Program-made: the position numbers and the translations under genes | Shown here: positions 9,247-17,541 of the stretch, in pieces | Position numbering within the stretch: the first letter of the stretch is position 1 | Layout: the number at the start of each line of letters is the position of its first letter | Origin: Marinomonas primoryensis | GTDB taxonomy: Bacteria; Pseudomonadota; Gammaproteobacteria; Pseudomonadales; Marinomonadaceae | Assembly: GCF_013372285.1 (NCBI RefSeq) | Contig: NZ_CP054301.1 | Coordinates: forward strand, 4,004,723-4,068,722 | Length of the DNA stretch: 64,000 bases | Direction: 5' to 3' | The notes under the pieces: generated by a model | Databases searched by the model: none | Seen by the model: the letters and a program-made list of their open reading frames with translations, nothing else | What the model was told of the DNA's origin: nothing

Positions 9247-9338
9247 AGGGAGTGAACTGAGTGCTTAAATCGTATGAACTCCCTATTTCAGAGCCGTTTT
9301 ATACGATAAAGGCGTCGAAGGCCTTTATGTAGACGCCT
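9247..9338 (+). other. Inverted-repeat-rich leader, possible structured RNA
   Basis: Three perfect 7-bp inverted repeats occur in 92 nt: AGGGAGT/ACTCCCT (9247-9253, 9278-9284), ATCGTAT/ATACGAT (9269-9275, 9301-9307) and AGGCGTC/GACGCCT (9310-9316, 9332-9338). The first two interleave as in an H-type pseudoknot. It lies 76 nt before the dctQ frame and matches no riboswitch class I recognise. It could be a cis-regulatory RNA or overlapping operators. Confidence 0.4.
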
Positions 9339-9414
9339 GCAATATTCCCAAGCGTGGCGTTATCCAATAGACTAGCCGTCCGGATTAAGTCCACTAGAGA
9401 CACATCCGATAATA

Positions 9415-9960
9415 ATGATTAAAACTGTGGGTACTTTAATGTTTAACAAACTGGTCTGTTCCGCTGAGGCCGTTTCCTATTACACGGGGAAATGTGTTGC
9501 TTGGCTTACGTTAGCGATGATGCTAATTACCTGTCTCATCGTACTGTTGCGCTATGGTTTTGATATTGGCTCTATCGCGCTACAAGAATCTGTCCTTTAT
9601 CTTCACGCGATGGTTTTTATGCTGGGCGCGGCTTATACCTTTAAAGACGATGAACACGTTCGTGTTGATGTTTTTTATCGCGATTTTTCTGCCTCTAAAA
9701 AAGCATGGGTCAATATCATTGGCGGTATCTTCTTTCTATTACCTTTTACGCTTTATACCGCGTATTTAAGTATGGATTACGTTAGTGCGTCTTGGCGCGT
9801 ATTCGAAACGTCTCCAGAACCAGGCGGTTTGCCTTTCGTGTATCTACTAAAGACTCTGATTCCGATGATGATGATTAGTCTGATCATTCAAGGGACGGCC
9901 GATATCCTGAAAAATATTGGCGTTGTAAATGCGGCTCGTACCGCTAAAGGACAGAACTAA
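9415..9960 (+). CDS. TRAP transporter small permease (DctQ family)
   Basis: 181 residues with four hydrophobic segments (about 28-50, 62-82, 98-122 and 140-165), as in DctQ proteins. This membrane subunit bridges the large permease in sodium-driven TRAP uptake of organic acids. Segments such as FETSPEPGGLPFVYLLK resemble the mannitol/chloroaromatic-type TRAP small permeases. The ATG at 9415 lacks a clear ribosome site; an ATG at 9439 follows GTGGG at better spacing and may be the true start. The stop overlaps the start of dctM by 1 nt. No binding-protein gene adjoins; the best candidate partner in the window is at 23761-24873. Confidence 0.85.
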   Translation: MIKTVGTLMFNKLVCSAEAVSYYTGKCVAWLTLAMMLITCLIVLLRYGFDIGSIALQESVLYLHAMVFMLGAAYTFKDDEHVRVDVFYRDFSASKKAWVNIIGGIFFLLPFTLYTAYLSMDYVSASWRVFETSPEPGGLPFVYLLKTLIPMMMISLIIQGTADILKNIGVVNAARTAKGQN

Positions 9961-11348
9961 TGGCTGAATTTATCCCTTTATGGCTCTTTGCCGGCGTTTG
10001 TGTCTGCTTATTATTTGGCTACCCTGTGGCGTTTTCACTGGGCGGCACCGCGTTGATTTTTGCGGCGGTGGGTTCCTTTTTTGGCACTTTTGATGGTGTT
10101 TTTCTAGAAGCGTTACCCAATCGTTTGTTCGGTATTGTCGGCAATGAAACCCTCATGGCGGTGCCTCTCTTTGTCTTAATGGGTGTTCTGCTAGAAAAAT
10201 CGAAGCTGGCTGAGAAGTTGCTCGATTCCATGGCGATGCTATTTGGTACCTTGCGTGGCGGTTTGGGCATTTCGGTTATTTTGGTCGGCATGCTGCTGGC
10301 CGCGAGTACCGGTATTGTCGGTGCGACGGTGGTTACCATGGGCATGATTTCGCTACCGACTATGTTGCGCCGTGGCTATGATCCAGCGTTAGCGGCAGGT
10401 ACCATTTGCGCAACCGGTACATTGGGCCAAATCATTCCGCCGTCTATTGCGTTGGTTTTATTGGGCGATGTGATGTCCAATGCGTTCCAGAAAGCGCAGT
10501 TGGAAATGGGTATTTTTTCACCAAAAACAGTTTCTGTAGGCGACCTATTTATTGGTGCGCTGATTCCTGGATTGATCCTTGTTGGTCTCTACATTCTTTA
10601 CGTCATCGTCGTAGCGTGGTTACAGCCTCACAAGGCACCCGCGGTGTCACGTGAAGAATTACGCAATGGCTCTACGGAACCTCTCGCAATACAAATTATA
10701 AAAGGCTTATTACCGCCTTTGGTGCTTATTTTTGCGGTGCTAGGTTCTATCCTAAGCGGTATTGCCACACCAACAGAAGCGGCAGGCGTTGGGGCATTAG
10801 GCGCGGCGTTGTTGGCGTGGGGAAGCGGCAAACTTAGTTTTCCAACCTTAAAAGAAGCCGTGCATTCGACCACGAAAGTGACCTGCATGGTGTTCATGAT
10901 CCTCATCGGTGCGTCGCTTTTCTCCTTGGTATTCCGTGGCTTTGGTGGCGAAGAGTTGATTCAAGACTTCTTCTCTCAACTTCCTGGCGGTGTTGTCGGC
11001 GCTATGATTGTGGTTATGTTGCTAATGTTTTTCCTTGGCTTCATTTTAGACTTCATTGAAATTACCTTCGTCGTGGTACCGATTGTTGCGCCGGTTTTAC
11101 TCGCAATGGGCCTAGATCCAGTTTGGTTAGGCATAATGATGGCAATCAATTTACAAACGTCTTTCCTAACGCCGCCATTTGGCTTTGCTCTGTTTTACTT
11201 ACGCGGCGTAGCACCACCAGAACTTAAGACCCAGTCAATTTACAAAGGCGTATTGCCATTTATTTTGATTCAGCTTTTCGTGCTATTAATGTTATCGATC
11301 TGGCCTGAACTGGCAACCTGGTTACCAGAACAAGTCTATGCAAACTGA
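9960..11348 (+). CDS. TRAP transporter large permease (DctM family)
   Basis: 462 residues with about 12 membrane segments, the transport-catalysing subunit of a TRAP system. Family features include GNETLMAVPLFVLMG, the GATVVTMGMISLPTMLRRGY stretch, GTLGQIIPPSIALV, and TPTEAAGVGALGA in the second half. It resembles the large permeases of the mannitol/chloroaromatic group. Translation is coupled to dctQ (TAATG). The substrate cannot be told from sequence; a 2-oxo acid or other carboxylate is likely given the type of DctP encoded elsewhere in the window. Confidence 0.9.
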   Translation: MAEFIPLWLFAGVCVCLLFGYPVAFSLGGTALIFAAVGSFFGTFDGVFLEALPNRLFGIVGNETLMAVPLFVLMGVLLEKSKLAEKLLDSMAMLFGTLRGGLGISVILVGMLLAASTGIVGATVVTMGMISLPTMLRRGYDPALAAGTICATGTLGQIIPPSIALVLLGDVMSNAFQKAQLEMGIFSPKTVSVGDLFIGALIPGLILVGLYILYVIVVAWLQPHKAPAVSREELRNGSTEPLAIQIIKGLLPPLVLIFAVLGSILSGIATPTEAAGVGALGAALLAWGSGKLSFPTLKEAVHSTTKVTCMVFMILIGASLFSLVFRGFGGEELIQDFFSQLPGGVVGAMIVVMLLMFFLGFILDFIEITFVVVPIVAPVLLAMGLDPVWLGIMMAINLQTSFLTPPFGFALFYLRGVAPPELKTQSIYKGVLPFILIQLFVLLMLSIWPELATWLPEQVYAN

Positions 11349-11406
11349 TAAACGAAGTGACTTTTGACATAGCAAAAAAAGACACTCATTAAGTAAGGAC
11401 AAAAAT

Positions 11407-12369
11407 ATGAAAGCAATGCAAATGAAAGACTACGGTCCAGCCAGCGATTTAACGCTGGCAGACGCCAGTAAACCGAGCATTAATGAAGATCAAATGTTGG
11501 TTCAAGTTGGCGCAGCGGGTGTAAACCCCGTCGATACCTACATTCGCTCAGGCACCAATAATTACAAAACGACGTTTCCCCATACACCGGGTTCTGACGG
11601 TGCAGGCACCATTGTTGAGGTGGGCAAAAATGTCACCGAGTTTGAGGTGGGTCAGCGCGTTTACTTTAGCCGTAACCTTGGCGGTTCTTCGGCAGAATTC
11701 ACTGTGTGTGCAGCGACTCATACTTATCCTTTGGCCGATGCCTTGTCGTTCGAAGAAGGCGCGTGTTTAGGCGTACCTTACACTACGGCTCATCGTGCTT
11801 TGTTTGGCCGAGCCAATGCCAAAGCAGGCGATAAAGTCTTAGTCCATGGTGCGACCGGTGCGGTTGGCATTGCGACGGTTCAATTAGCGTTAGCGGCAGG
11901 TATGGATGTGGTGGCCAGTGCCGGCACAGAAGCAGGCGCAGATTTATTGCGCCAACAAGGCGTTACAACCGTCATCATGCACAATGAAGCCGATCACCTT
12001 GCGCCTTTCCAAACGTTAGCCAGCGGTTTCGACATCGTCATTGAGATGCTCGCTAACCATAACTTGGACCAAGATTTAAAAGCCTTGGCCTTTGGTGGTT
12101 GCGTGGCGGTCATTGGTAACCGTGGCACGGTTGAGATTAACCCTCGTGATTTAATGGCCCGTGATGCGTCTGTGGTTGGTGTTGCGTTGGCCAATGTGCA
12201 GCCAAAAGAGCTCGCCTTGATCGCGAAGTCTTTGCGCCCTCTTTTTGAAAAAGGCGTATTGAAACCTGTGGTTCGTCATAGCTACGCATTAACGGAACTA
12301 GCACAAGCCCATGAAGACGTTCTAAAGTCTGGTGCATTGGGCAATCTTGTCATTCGTATTGGCGAGTAG
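11407..12369 (+). CDS. Zinc-independent quinone oxidoreductase-like MDR protein
   Basis: 320 residues, medium-chain dehydrogenase/reductase of the zeta-crystallin/QOR type. The N-terminal GroES-like half has GVNPVDTYIRSG and PGSDGAGTI; the Rossmann half has VHGATGAVGIATVQLA, the NADPH-binding turn. No catalytic or structural zinc ligands are seen. It probably reduces quinones or other enones with NADPH in the cytoplasm. It lies 58 nt after dctM with no terminator between, so it may be read from the TRAP transcript. The true substrate is unknown. Confidence 0.85.
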   Translation: MKAMQMKDYGPASDLTLADASKPSINEDQMLVQVGAAGVNPVDTYIRSGTNNYKTTFPHTPGSDGAGTIVEVGKNVTEFEVGQRVYFSRNLGGSSAEFTVCAATHTYPLADALSFEEGACLGVPYTTAHRALFGRANAKAGDKVLVHGATGAVGIATVQLALAAGMDVVASAGTEAGADLLRQQGVTTVIMHNEADHLAPFQTLASGFDIVIEMLANHNLDQDLKALAFGGCVAVIGNRGTVEINPRDLMARDASVVGVALANVQPKELALIAKSLRPLFEKGVLKPVVRHSYALTELAQAHEDVLKSGALGNLVIRIGE

Positions 12370-12386
12370 TAAGTACGCACTTTGGT

Positions 12387-12422
12387 AAACTCGACGCGTT
12401 GATAAGACAAAACGTCGAGTTT
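12387..12422 (+). terminator. Hairpin terminator after the quinone oxidoreductase gene
   Basis: A perfect 10-bp stem, AAACTCGACG/CGTCGAGTTT, with a 16-nt loop, begins 17 nt after the stop. The T-tract is short (GCTTTCCC), so termination may be partial. Confidence 0.6.
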
Positions 12423-12564
12423 GCTTTCCCTACCTATTTATCTGATTATCCCGCCCTCAAAGTAGTAAAAACACCCTAAAGTCGGATATCTTCAAAAAAA
12501 TACGCTACTAAAGCGTCTATAAGGCCGCTATACTTTCCCTCTTAATCTATCCAAAAGGCACATT

Positions 12565-13338
12565 TTGACTCAGCCTGATTCCGACGTTTTCAGCCTGCCG
12601 AATGAAGCGGATATCCATGATCACGACTTTCATCAATTGGTGGTCGTATTAGATGGCAATACCGATTTTGATATTCAAGGCAAAGGCAAGCAGCTGCATA
12701 CTGGCGAAGGGTGTATCCTTCCGTCAGAGAACAGCCATGCGTTTGCGGGTCTGGGTGATAATCGCATCATGGTGATTAACCTGCCTATTCCACCGCAAAA
12801 AGGCATTACCGACGAAGAATATGAAATTGTGTCCCGCTTGTTTGATCAAGCGGCGTATTTTCAGTTAAATCCGCGCTTACAAATCTTAGCCTCGGCATTA
12901 TCCGGCGAATTACAACAATACCCAAATGACATGATCTTAGCCCGAGCGTGTGGCAACACGTTACTCAGTGCCATTCGTCATCAAATCAACAACAAAGACG
13001 TTCGCACTCGAGGTAATCATCTTGATATCGATAAACTCGATCAATTTATTGAGCTCAACTTGTCGCGTCGTGTCCACATCGACCAACTCGCTAATTTTTG
13101 CTTTTTGAGTGTCAGCCAATTTCACGAGCGTTTTAAAGATAGAATAGGCATGACACCTCATCAGTACTTGATGCGAAAACGTTTAGAACGCGCTCAATCG
13201 CTATTAAGAGAAGGCCATCCACCCATTCAAGTCGCCGAAATGTGCGGGTTTTCGAGTCAAAGTGCGATGACTAATGTTTTTTCTCAAACGCTTTCCATCA
13301 CCCCCTTAAAATACCAGAAGCAATTTGGTGGCCGCTAA
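12565..13338 (+). CDS. AraC-family regulator, probable proline-utilisation activator (PruR-like)
   Basis: 257 residues. The N-terminal half is a cupin-type sensor (HDHDFHQLVVVLDG, LHTGEGCILPSENSHAF). The C-terminal 100 residues are an AraC/XylS double helix-turn-helix with HIDQLANFCFLSVSQFHERF and the recognition-like GFSSQSAMTNVFSQ. The start is a TTG at 12565 behind AAAGG; there is no in-frame ATG nearby. It sits directly upstream of putA in the same direction. In Pseudomonas the AraC activator PruR lies close to putA and responds to proline, so the same role is inferred here. It could instead regulate the quinone oxidoreductase. Confidence 0.75.
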   Translation: MTQPDSDVFSLPNEADIHDHDFHQLVVVLDGNTDFDIQGKGKQLHTGEGCILPSENSHAFAGLGDNRIMVINLPIPPQKGITDEEYEIVSRLFDQAAYFQLNPRLQILASALSGELQQYPNDMILARACGNTLLSAIRHQINNKDVRTRGNHLDIDKLDQFIELNLSRRVHIDQLANFCFLSVSQFHERFKDRIGMTPHQYLMRKRLERAQSLLREGHPPIQVAEMCGFSSQSAMTNVFSQTLSITPLKYQKQFGGR

Positions 13339-13651
13339 CGTGTCTTTTCTTCCACGTTAATAAAATTTCTCGCTCGTCATCTTTTCTCTCTCTTTCCCTT
13401 TATATCGACACAAAAACACGCCATCTTTTAATGTATTCTGAATAAGTCGGACTTTCTTATAAAAAAAAACGACTTTTTCGAAAGACACTTTATCCCTTCT
13501 GTCACTAAAGTGTCAGCATTATCCAGATATGCGCTTTTCATTTTTTACCTGATGAAAAATAGTCAAAAAAGCGTTTAATGCTCTATAACAATATGCGCGG
13601 CCTTAATAAAAAGCCATGCAGCTTTTTATGTTAACGCGGGAGAGTCCAACC
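13339..13651 (+). promoter_or_regulatory. putA upstream region
   Basis: 313 nt without a gene. It starts with a weak hairpin overlapping the AraC stop (TAACGTG/CACGTTA, 13336-13342 and 13353-13359). It also holds an AAGTCG/CGACTT inverted repeat (13444-13449, 13470-13475), the TGTCA direct repeat listed separately, and AT-rich DNA. The putA promoter and the binding site of the AraC regulator should be here; I cannot place a confident -35/-10. Confidence 0.5.
13499..13516 (+). promoter_or_regulatory. Pho-box-like direct repeat upstream of putA
   Basis: CTGTCACTAAAGTGTCAG holds two exact TGTCA repeats 11 bp apart, as in PhoB sites. The hexamer 11 nt downstream (ATATGC) is a poor -10. It may bind PhoB or another OmpR-family regulator; it lies 136 nt before the putA ATG. 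Confidence 0.45.
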
Positions 13652-16600
13652 ATGTTTAAAGCGATTGAGGTGTTACAACCTAACTTTATTCAGCGACCAC
13701 TTAATGAATTGTGGCAGCTGATTTCCCCTCTTTATAAGATGGATGAAGAAAAGTGGTTGAAAGAGTTATTACCGTTAGCAAAACCAACAGACGAAGCGCT
13801 CGCAGACCACACTAATGCGGCTTCTAAGCTGATTGCTGAAGTTCGTAATGATGACGATAGCATGTCAATGATTGACGCTTTACTGTTGGAATACAGTCTA
13901 GACACCAAAGAAGGTATTTTGTTGATGTGTTTGGCTGAAGCGCTCATGCGTGTACCAGACAAAGAAACCGCAGACGCTTTCATTAAAGACCGTTTGAGTG
14001 TGGCCGACTGGGCTTCTCACGCTAAGAATTCTGATTCCTTTTTTGTTAATGCATCCACATGGGGTCTCTTGTTGACAGGCAAAATCGTCACCATGGACGA
14101 AAACCAAGACGGCACACCCGCTAATCTTGTTAATCGTATGGTAAACCGTGTTTCTGAGCCTGTGATTCGTAAAGCGATGAACCAAGCGATGAAAATTATG
14201 GGACATCAGTTTGTTTTAGGCCGCAACATCACAGAAGCCTTGTCTCGTGGTAAAAGCTACCGAGACAAAGGTTACACCTACTCTTTTGATATGTTGGGCG
14301 AAGCGGCATTAACCGCCGCAGACGCCGATAAATACCTCAAGTCTTACGAGCAAGCCGTCGAGTCTGTAGGCAAAGATACCTACAGCAAAGGCCACCGCCC
14401 TACAATCTCTATTAAGCTATCTGCCCTTCACCCTCGTTATGAAGTGGGTTGTGAAGAGCGTGTGATGACCGAGCTTTTTGACAGCGTTAAAGGCTTAATC
14501 ACTAAGGCTCGAGCCTTGAACGTCGGCATTACTATCGATGCGGAAGAAGCAGATCGCCTAGAACTTTCTTTGCACTTATTTGAAAAACTTTATTGTGACG
14601 AAGCAACGAAAGGCTGGGGATTATTTGGCATAGTCGTTCAGGCTTACTCAAAGCGCGCACTGCCTGTTTTGGTATGGTTGGCAGCACTTGCTAAACAACA
14701 TGGTGATCGAGTGCCTGTTCGCCTTGTAAAGGGCGCTTATTGGGATTCTGAAATTAAACTTTGCCAACAACGCGGCATTGATGGTTATCCTGTTTACACA
14801 CGCAAAGAATCGACCGATGTGTCTTACCTAGCGTGCGCTCACTTCTTACTCAGCGAGCACACTCGCGCGAATATCTTTCCACAGTTTGCCAGCCATAATG
14901 CGCACACCATTGCGACCATTAATTGCATCGCAACACAATTGGGCGCAACGACAAAAGAATTCGAGTTCCAACGCTTACACGGCATGGGCGATGCGCTTTA
15001 TAACCGCTTAATCAAAGACAGCGACATCTGCGTACGTATTTACGCGCCGGTCGGTAGTCACAAAGACTTGCTTCCTTACTTGGTGCGTCGTCTGTTAGAA
15101 AATGGCGCCAACAGCTCATTCGTACACCGTTTGATCGACGCCAGCTACCCAATTGCGGATTTGATCGATCACCCAGTGACGACGCTAGAAAGTCGAAAAT
15201 CACTGGCGAATCCTCATATCAGCCTACCATCTAGCTTGTTTGATGATCGTAAGAACTCATTTGGACCCAATATTGAGATCGATTCTGACTGGGCACCGTT
15301 CAAAGCTAAAATCGACGTTTTCATGGGACAAGACACCCAATGGCGCGCTTTCCCTATCGTCGGTGGCGAAAAAGTGGAAACGGGACACACTCACGCGGTA
15401 CTTAGTCCTTACGATCACAGTGAGTCAGCGGGTCAAATTGACTGGGCAGACACAACCACCGTCACAAAAGCCATTGACCTTGCGGAAGCGGCTTTCCCTG
15501 CGTGGTCTACTCGTCCAGCGACGGAACGTGCTGATTGCCTAGACAAAATGGCAGACTTGATGGAAGAAAACTACGCAGAACTGATGGCACTTTGCCACCG
15601 TGAAGCGGGTAAAACCATTCAAGACAGCATCGATGAAGTACGCGAGGCCGTCGACTTCTGCCGCTACTACGCGCAACAAGCACGCAGTCATTTTGCGACG
15701 CCAGCGACTTACACAGATTTCTTAGGACAAGAAAAACACGCCAAGCTAAATGGCCGTGGCGTTTTTACTTGTATCAGCCCTTGGAACTTCCCATTGGCGA
15801 TTTTCACCGGCCAAATCGTGGCGGCACTTGTGGTTGGTAACACCGTAGTGGCAAAACCAGCGGAACAAACCAGTTTGATCGCCTTTCGTGCCATTGAGTT
15901 ATTACATCAAGCAGGCGTACCAGCCGATGTTCTGCATCTTCTACCGGGCGATGGCGCGACGGTTGGTGCTCCGCTCACCAGCGACAAACGCATTGCAGGT
16001 TTGGCGTTCACGGGCTCGACCGGCACGGCACAATTGATTAACCGCACACTCGCGGCACGTGGCGTGGCGCCTGTGCCTATCATCGCAGAAACCGGCGGTC
16101 AAAACGCAATGTTGGTGGACTCTACGTCATTACCAGAGCAAGTCGTACGTGATGCTGTTCGTTCTGCTTTCGCGTCAGCTGGTCAACGTTGTTCCGCATT
16201 GCGTGTCTTGTTCGTACAAGAAGACATTGCCGATCGAGTTATTCCGATGATCAAAGGTGCGATGCAAGAACAGTCTGTAGGCTTGCCGTATTTACACAGC
16301 ACAGATGTGGGTCCAGTTATCGATAAAAAAGCTCAAACCATGTTGCTAGAACACATCGAACACATGACAAAAGAAGCCAAGCTGATTGCTCAATCAGAAC
16401 TGCCATCATTTGCAAACAAAGGCACGTATGTTGCGCCAACGGCATTTGAAATTGCCAGTATCGATCAGCTTACCGATGAAAAATTCGGCCCAATTCTTCA
16501 CGTTGTACGCTACAAAGCACGCGACTTAGACAAGATCATTGATACGATTAACAACTCAGGGTTTGGTCTGACGTTAGGCGTTCATAGCCGTAATGAAACC

Positions 16601-16774
16601 ACCTGTGCTCGTATTGCAAGCCGAGCTCGCGTGGGTAACTTGTACATCAACCGAGATCAAGTTGGTGCTGTTGTTGGCGTTCAGCCTTTTGGTGGACAAG
16701 GCATGTCTGGTACTGGCCCGAAAGCCGGTGGCCCGCACTATCTACAACGCTTCGCCATTGAGCAAGACCTTTAA
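13652..16774 (+). CDS. putA: Bifunctional proline dehydrogenase / P5C dehydrogenase PutA
   Basis: 1040 residues from the ATG at 13652, which follows GGGAG; an ATG at 13616 has no ribosome site. It oxidises proline to glutamate using FAD then NAD at the inner membrane face. The PRODH barrel shows RPTISIKLSALHPRYE (about residue 249) and VRLVKGAYWDSEIK (about 358). The P5C dehydrogenase half shows catalytic Glu in AETGGQNAML (about 812) and catalytic Cys in SAGQRCSALR (about 846). No ribbon-helix-helix DNA-binding domain is present, so it is not a self-regulating PutA. The protein stops right after GPHYLQRF, lacking the C-terminal ALDH-like domain of long PutAs; that domain appears encoded by the next gene, 14 nt on. 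Confidence 0.95.
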   Translation: MFKAIEVLQPNFIQRPLNELWQLISPLYKMDEEKWLKELLPLAKPTDEALADHTNAASKLIAEVRNDDDSMSMIDALLLEYSLDTKEGILLMCLAEALMRVPDKETADAFIKDRLSVADWASHAKNSDSFFVNASTWGLLLTGKIVTMDENQDGTPANLVNRMVNRVSEPVIRKAMNQAMKIMGHQFVLGRNITEALSRGKSYRDKGYTYSFDMLGEAALTAADADKYLKSYEQAVESVGKDTYSKGHRPTISIKLSALHPRYEVGCEERVMTELFDSVKGLITKARALNVGITIDAEEADRLELSLHLFEKLYCDEATKGWGLFGIVVQAYSKRALPVLVWLAALAKQHGDRVPVRLVKGAYWDSEIKLCQQRGIDGYPVYTRKESTDVSYLACAHFLLSEHTRANIFPQFASHNAHTIATINCIATQLGATTKEFEFQRLHGMGDALYNRLIKDSDICVRIYAPVGSHKDLLPYLVRRLLENGANSSFVHRLIDASYPIADLIDHPVTTLESRKSLANPHISLPSSLFDDRKNSFGPNIEIDSDWAPFKAKIDVFMGQDTQWRAFPIVGGEKVETGHTHAVLSPYDHSESAGQIDWADTTTVTKAIDLAEAAFPAWSTRPATERADCLDKMADLMEENYAELMALCHREAGKTIQDSIDEVREAVDFCRYYAQQARSHFATPATYTDFLGQEKHAKLNGRGVFTCISPWNFPLAIFTGQIVAALVVGNTVVAKPAEQTSLIAFRAIELLHQAGVPADVLHLLPGDGATVGAPLTSDKRIAGLAFTGSTGTAQLINRTLAARGVAPVPIIAETGGQNAMLVDSTSLPEQVVRDAVRSAFASAGQRCSALRVLFVQEDIADRVIPMIKGAMQEQSVGLPYLHSTDVGPVIDKKAQTMLLEHIEHMTKEAKLIAQSELPSFANKGTYVAPTAFEIASIDQLTDEKFGPILHVVRYKARDLDKIIDTINNSGFGLTLGVHSRNETTCARIASRARVGNLYINRDQVGAVVGVQPFGGQGMSGTGPKAGGPHYLQRFAIEQDL

Positions 16775-16788
16775 GGGGAGACACTATT

Positions 16789-17472
16789 ATGACAATCGTA
16801 CAACCTATCCAAATTCAGGTCGCTCAAAAAGTCTTCGAATCATGGGACAAGATTGGGGTAAATGGTCGAGCGGAAAAGCTGCTTAACACGCTGGTGTCGT
16901 TTTCTAATGAAGAAAAGAAAATGGCCGCTTGGCAGATCAATAATGCACAAAAAGAAATAGCTGAAACTCGCGTGATGCCTGGTCCAACCGGTGAACGAAA
17001 CGAGCTATCAAACCAAGGCCGTGGCCCGTTCCTCTGCATGTCTTTCGTAGAAAGCGGCAAAGCAAAAGTCGGTTTAGTAGGTCAGGTATTTACCGCATTA
17101 ATCGCTGGCAACCCGGTGATTACTGTTGGTCCAACGGGCCAAGAAATCATGGACCTGATTTCACCTTTCGTGCCAGAAGGCGTTATCCAAAATATCGCGG
17201 AGTCCGCACAAGACTCTTTGATTGAAGCCAATCACTTGGCTGGAATTGCAACGCTTTGCGACCCTATGCAAGCGCAATTGCTTAGCCAGCGTCTTGCAGC
17301 GAAAGGCGGTCTCATCTGTCAATTGATCGAAGAAGTCGACAGCGAGAACCTCAGTGTCATCGCCAAACCGCATTACTTACTGCGCTTTGTTACCGAACGC
17401 ACTGTGTCGAACAACACCACAGCAATCGGCGGCAACGCTACCTTGCTTGAACTGGGTAGCATGAACGACTAA
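16789..17472 (+). CDS. Detached PutA C-terminal (ALDH-superfamily-like) domain protein
   Basis: 227 residues, with GGGGAG before the ATG. Its last third, ERTVSNNTTAIGGNATLLEL, closely resembles the extreme C-terminus of long PutA proteins, which end in an NTxAxGGNASL segment. Its middle (GPFLCMSFVESG, LIAGNPVITVGP, PFVPEGVIQNI) looks like a Rossmann-type ALDH remnant without catalytic Cys or Glu. In long PutAs this domain caps the substrate-channelling cavity and helps oligomerisation. Here putA lacks it and this gene follows by 14 nt, so it probably works as a separate subunit bound to PutA. That role is inference. Confidence 0.75.
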   Translation: MTIVQPIQIQVAQKVFESWDKIGVNGRAEKLLNTLVSFSNEEKKMAAWQINNAQKEIAETRVMPGPTGERNELSNQGRGPFLCMSFVESGKAKVGLVGQVFTALIAGNPVITVGPTGQEIMDLISPFVPEGVIQNIAESAQDSLIEANHLAGIATLCDPMQAQLLSQRLAAKGGLICQLIEEVDSENLSVIAKPHYLLRFVTERTVSNNTTAIGGNATLLELGSMND

Positions 17473-17500
17473 AACCTTCGCTGTAAGCTCTCGGTATTTA

Positions 17501-17541
17501 AAAAAACAGCCCTTCTTTGGACACAAAGTAGGGCTGTTTTT
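17501..17541. terminator. Bidirectional terminator between putA operon and binding-protein gene
   Basis: AAAAAACAGCCCT pairs with AGGGCTGTTTTT, with an inner CTTTG/CAAAG stem. A-run on the left and T-run on the right fit termination in both directions. It touches the stop codon of the minus-strand gene. Confidence 0.85.

Noticed and set aside
10640..10660. parS-like core TCACGTGAA inside dctM
   Set aside because: Only the central part matches the 16-bp parS; it lies in a coding sequence and the left arm is wrong. Other CACGTG sites seen in the window were also poor matches.
13444..13475. AAGTCG/CGACTT inverted repeat upstream of putA as a terminator
   Set aside because: The stem is only 6 bp with a 20-nt loop, and no gene ends close enough; it is noted only as a possible operator within the upstream region.
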